Of a stretch of 64,000 nt of DNA, positions 61,876-64,000 are shown piece after piece. Location of the stretch: contig CAUYUJ010015301.1 of NCBI GenBank assembly GCA_963575745.1, forward strand, positions 163,459-227,458, given 5' to 3'. This stretch comes from Prorocentrum cordatum. Its lineage: Eukaryota; Sar; Dinophyceae; Prorocentrales; Prorocentraceae. Both the position numbers and the translations under genes were made by a program. Positions within the stretch are counted from its first letter, which is position 1, and every line of letters begins with the position of its first letter. Under the pieces are notes generated by a model, which searched no databases, was not told the origin of the DNA, and saw nothing but the letters and a program-made list of their open reading frames with translations.

Positions 61876-62447
61876 TAGCCACTCTGGCTCGAGCCATTGG
61901 GCTCGAGGCATCTTCGGCCCCGCCGCCAGACGCGCAGCACGGCCAGGCCCGTGGCCGCGCTGCTCCAGCAGCTCTCTGGCCGCTCGCCGCGCCGCTGGCC
62001 GAGCGGTGGGCGGCCGCCCCCGGCCTCTCGCCTCGGACCGGATCGCCCGTCGCCGGCGCGCGCCGCTGCGCGGCGGCGCGGGCGGGGGCTGCCGAAGTGG
62101 CCCGCCACGACCACGCTGGCCGGCGGCACGCCGCCCGGGAGCGTGCCGTCGGGTGTGCCCCTCTGCAGGAGGAGTGTATCCGAGAATACAGTCAAAAACC
62201 CTAACAAGGACGCGCGGCTTTGCTCAGGGTACCCTTGCGTCCTTGCTCTTCCTTGCTCTTGCGTCCTTGAGGTTTTCGTCGTCCGCCGCCCCAAAAATCC
62301 CGACTTCGGCTTCCAAGGGTCTTGCGTCATTGCCGCGCGCCCTCATTAGGGTTTCTGACTGCAGTTTTACAAAGATCTGATGGGGACGGTTGTGTTGACT
62401 ATGTTTGGGTAGGTTTGCGCACTTGGGGGCTCATATTTTCGGGCGAA
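61876..62447. other. GC-rich intergenic DNA with leader-like foldback ends
   Basis: GGTGTGCCCCTCTGCAGGAG at 62152 resembles the AGTCGG element terminus. CGTCCTTGCTCTTCCTTGCTCTTGCGTCCTTG near 62235-62270 is a short tandem. No gene. Confidence 0.35.
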
Positions 62448-62596
62448 GAGAACTATGCACATGCACTGATCCTGGCAAGGCCCATCCTTGACCCAGGATC
62501 GGTGCATATGCCCTCCTGGCCAAGGCAGGAGGGCGTATGCACCGATCATGGGCTCAGGATGGGTCTGGCCAGAGTCGGTGCATGTGCATAGTTCTC
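62448..62596. repeat. 149-bp inverted repeat (arms ~72 bp)
   Basis: GAGAACTATGCACATGCACT on the left is mirrored by GTGCATGTGCATAGTTCTC on the right. The centre is GCCCTCCTGGCC AAGG CAGGAGGGC. Arms agree at about 85-90%. It lies inside a larger unit whose right end, CTGCAGGAGGACATGCCCGACCT (62629-62651), is an AGTCGG-family terminus. Confidence 0.9.
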
Positions 62597-62779
62597 TTTC
62601 CTCTATATTTTTCCTCCCAAAATCCGTCTGCAGGAGGACATGCCCGACCTGACAGCAGCGAGCCCCGCGGCGGGGGTGCCGCGCGCCCGGGCGGCGCCGG
62701 CGGCCCGGTGCGCGGCGGCCGGCTGCGTCGCGGCACGGCGGGGCCTCGCGCGCGTGCCGCCGAGGTTGATGGGCGTGTT

Positions 62780-62917
62780 TTTTCCACCACCACCACCATA
62801 AGTTGGAGGGGGGGGTCCTCCTCCTCCACCTCCTCCTCCTCCTCCTCCTCCTCCTCCTCCTCCTCCTCCTCCTCCTCCTCCTTCCCCCCTCCAACTTATG
62901 GTGGTGGTGGTGGAAAA
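62780..62917. mobile_element. (TCC)n microsatellite enclosed by a perfect ~34-bp inverted repeat
   Basis: TTTTCCACCACCACCACCAT, AAGTTGGAGGGGGG on the left and its exact reverse complement on the right (CCCCCCTCCAACTTATGG ... GGAAAA) bracket about 65-70 bp of CTC/TCC. The microsatellite sits precisely in the loop. Confidence 0.95.
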
Positions 62918-63092
62918 CAGGCTCAGCAGCGGTGCCACGGCGGCTTTTACCGGAGGAGCTGCGGAGAGGGCGCGCCCGCGGTCCGCTGACATCCTCCGGG
63001 AGGGCGCGCAGCCGGGCAGCGTCTCCAGGAGGGGCGCTGTCCTGGACAAGTCGGCGCGCGGGGCGGGCGCCCGGGTCCTCGTCATGGTGTAG

Positions 63093-63283
63093 GCCTCCCA
63101 GATGGGGTCCGAGCAGATGGGGTCGGAGGATCCGCGCCGCCTCGCCGATGCATCGGCGATGCGGCTCGATGCGGAGCCCGGTTTTCTCCATGCAGGCGGC
63201 GCCGATGGTACCGCCGACGTCGCCGATGCATCGGCGATGCGGCGCGATCCTCCGACCCTGTCTACTCGGACCCCATCTGGGAG
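63093..63283. mobile_element. Foldback element, GATGGGGTCGGA family, copy 2
   Basis: CCTCCCAGATGGGGTCCGAG and CTCGGACCCCATCTGGGAGG are perfect 20-bp termini. Next inside come GGGTCGGAGGATC / GATCCTCCGACCC and GCCGATGCATCGGCGATGCGG on both sides. Related to the intronic copy at 10863-11097. Confidence 0.95.
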
Positions 63284-63310
63284 GACTCTACAGAAGGTGG
63301 CTCCTTCACC

Positions 63311-63825
63311 ATGGGCAAGGGTTGCCTGGGCGACCTGGGTCGTGGGATGCAGGATTGCTCGTGGGTGGCGCGGCTGAAGCGTTGGCTGCTGGCCGCCTTT
63401 CCGCGCACGGGCGTCGTCTTCTACGACGACGCTCGGGCCGCTCAGCCGATTGGCACGTTCCTCAGCGGCCTGGGCGCTCTCTTCTGGCCACGCTCTTTGC
63501 CAGAAGAGCCGCCCGACACGGGCTTCATCGACACGATTGGGAATGACGGCGCAGGGGCTAAAGTGCACTTGCAGAGTGTAGCAGGGAACATTTCCGAGTA
63601 CGGTAGCGTCGCCTTTGAGCAACCGGTGATCGCCTTGCGGATATTGCCCCCCTTGCCTGGATCATTGTGTTGCCAGACGGATGCACGGCTTGCTTGGAGG
63701 CCGGCGACATGCAGACGAAGGTGGCAAGGCATTACAGCATTCCTACTGCGAGCGACGGGCTCCTGTGGAGTCGATACAGCAGGGACGCGGGTGGGGTGCA
63801 CCAGCTCTGGTGGCACAGTGACTGA
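63311..63825 (+). pseudogene. Short protein-like gene with a one-base break in a C6 run
   Basis: Plus strand, ATG at 63311 in a strong context (CACCATGGGC). The frame reads MGKGCLGDLGRGMQDCSWVA, VFYDDARAAQPIGTF, PPDTGFIDTIGNDGAGAKVH and GNISEYGSVAFEQPVIALRI up to about 63650. From there protein-like sequence continues one base out of frame: LAWIIVLPDGCTACLEAGDM, VARHYSIPTASDGLLWSRYS, HQLWWHSD, then TGA at 63823. The shift falls at the C6 run at about 63647-63652, where a lost base or a sequencing error is likely. The intended product would be 170 residues. Family unknown. Minus-strand frames over the same DNA are also long, so the strand rests on composition and start context. Confidence 0.45.
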
Positions 63826-63908
63826 GACGATGACGCATGGGTCACCGAGGAAGACCGTTTGCACCCTGCTCGGTTGAATTCCTATCCCCGAGCGATCGCG
63901 AATCATCG

Positions 63909-64000
63909 GAGCCCCGAATCCTCCGGGGTAACTCGGGTCAGGGTTAGCTCGGGTTCGTTTTTCGGGACTCCGAGCCCGAGTTGCCCCGGGCCCGAGTTGC
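63909..64000. mobile_element. 113-bp foldback element (ACTCGGG family), copy 5, cut by window edge
   Basis: GAGCCCCGAATCCTCCGGGG, CTCGGGTTCGTTTTTCGGGA, then CCGAGTTGC at the edge; the right terminus is missing. Confidence 0.85.

Noticed and set aside
1-64000. tRNA, 5S or other structured RNA genes, and telomere repeats
   Set aside because: No T-loop (GGTTCGANTCC) with fitting arms, no rRNA core and no TTTAGGG tract was seen by eye; a tRNAscan/Infernal run would settle this.

Overview
The window looks like nuclear DNA of a dinoflagellate. Direct evidence: (1) on the minus strand at 185-204 there is a 19/20 match to the dinoflagellate trans-spliced leader, just upstream of an ATG, and a second 13-nt leader core lies at 17006-17018, again just upstream of an ATG; (2) the one well-supported multi-exon gene has GC-AG, GA-AG and GT-AG introns whose two ends repeat the same bases; (3) a broken LINE with RT, RNase H and zinc-knuckle traces resembles the long reverse-transcriptase elements common in dinoflagellate genomes; (4) gene density is very low and the DNA is GC-rich, full of trinucleotide microsatellites, minisatellites, satellites and short foldback (MITE-like) elements. 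The genus cannot be fixed from the sequence alone.

Layout. 1-14 kb: all convincing genes are on the minus strand: a leader-marked gene leaving the left edge (1-166), an unknown 275-residue protein (829-1656), and a multi-exon transposase-like gene with a PHD-like zinc-finger exon (about 13716 down to 7611). Between them lies a 4-kb satellite of 20-bp palindromes (2051-6270). It is organised as a 158-bp, five-monomer higher-order repeat on the left and decays to the right. 14-34 kb: mostly intergenic, with (CTC)n/(GGA)n tracts, at least ten foldback elements, several tandem duplications and one leader-marked first exon (17002 to 16796). 34-38 kb: a second 32-bp satellite with an ATGGATCCAT-type core, running into a third ~30-bp repeat. 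38-45 kb: microsatellites and a 90-bp in-frame tandem repeat. 45-48.7 kb: the broken LINE. 49-64 kb: more foldback elements and microsatellites, a decayed coding region (56.5-57.3 kb), and a short gene-like frame at 63311-63825 interrupted by one base in a C6 run.

How it fits together. No metabolic pathway or operon is visible. The window is an accessory, mobile-element-dominated landscape. Retroposition (LINE, leader relics at gene starts) and foldback elements, one inside an intron and related to a copy 52 kb away, are the main processes that can be read. Several foldback families share terminal motifs (TGGACGCCCGAA; AGTCGG..TGT.CC), which suggests common mobilisation. The ORFs of several hundred codons over CTC/GGA/GAT/GAC tracts are repeat translations, not genes.
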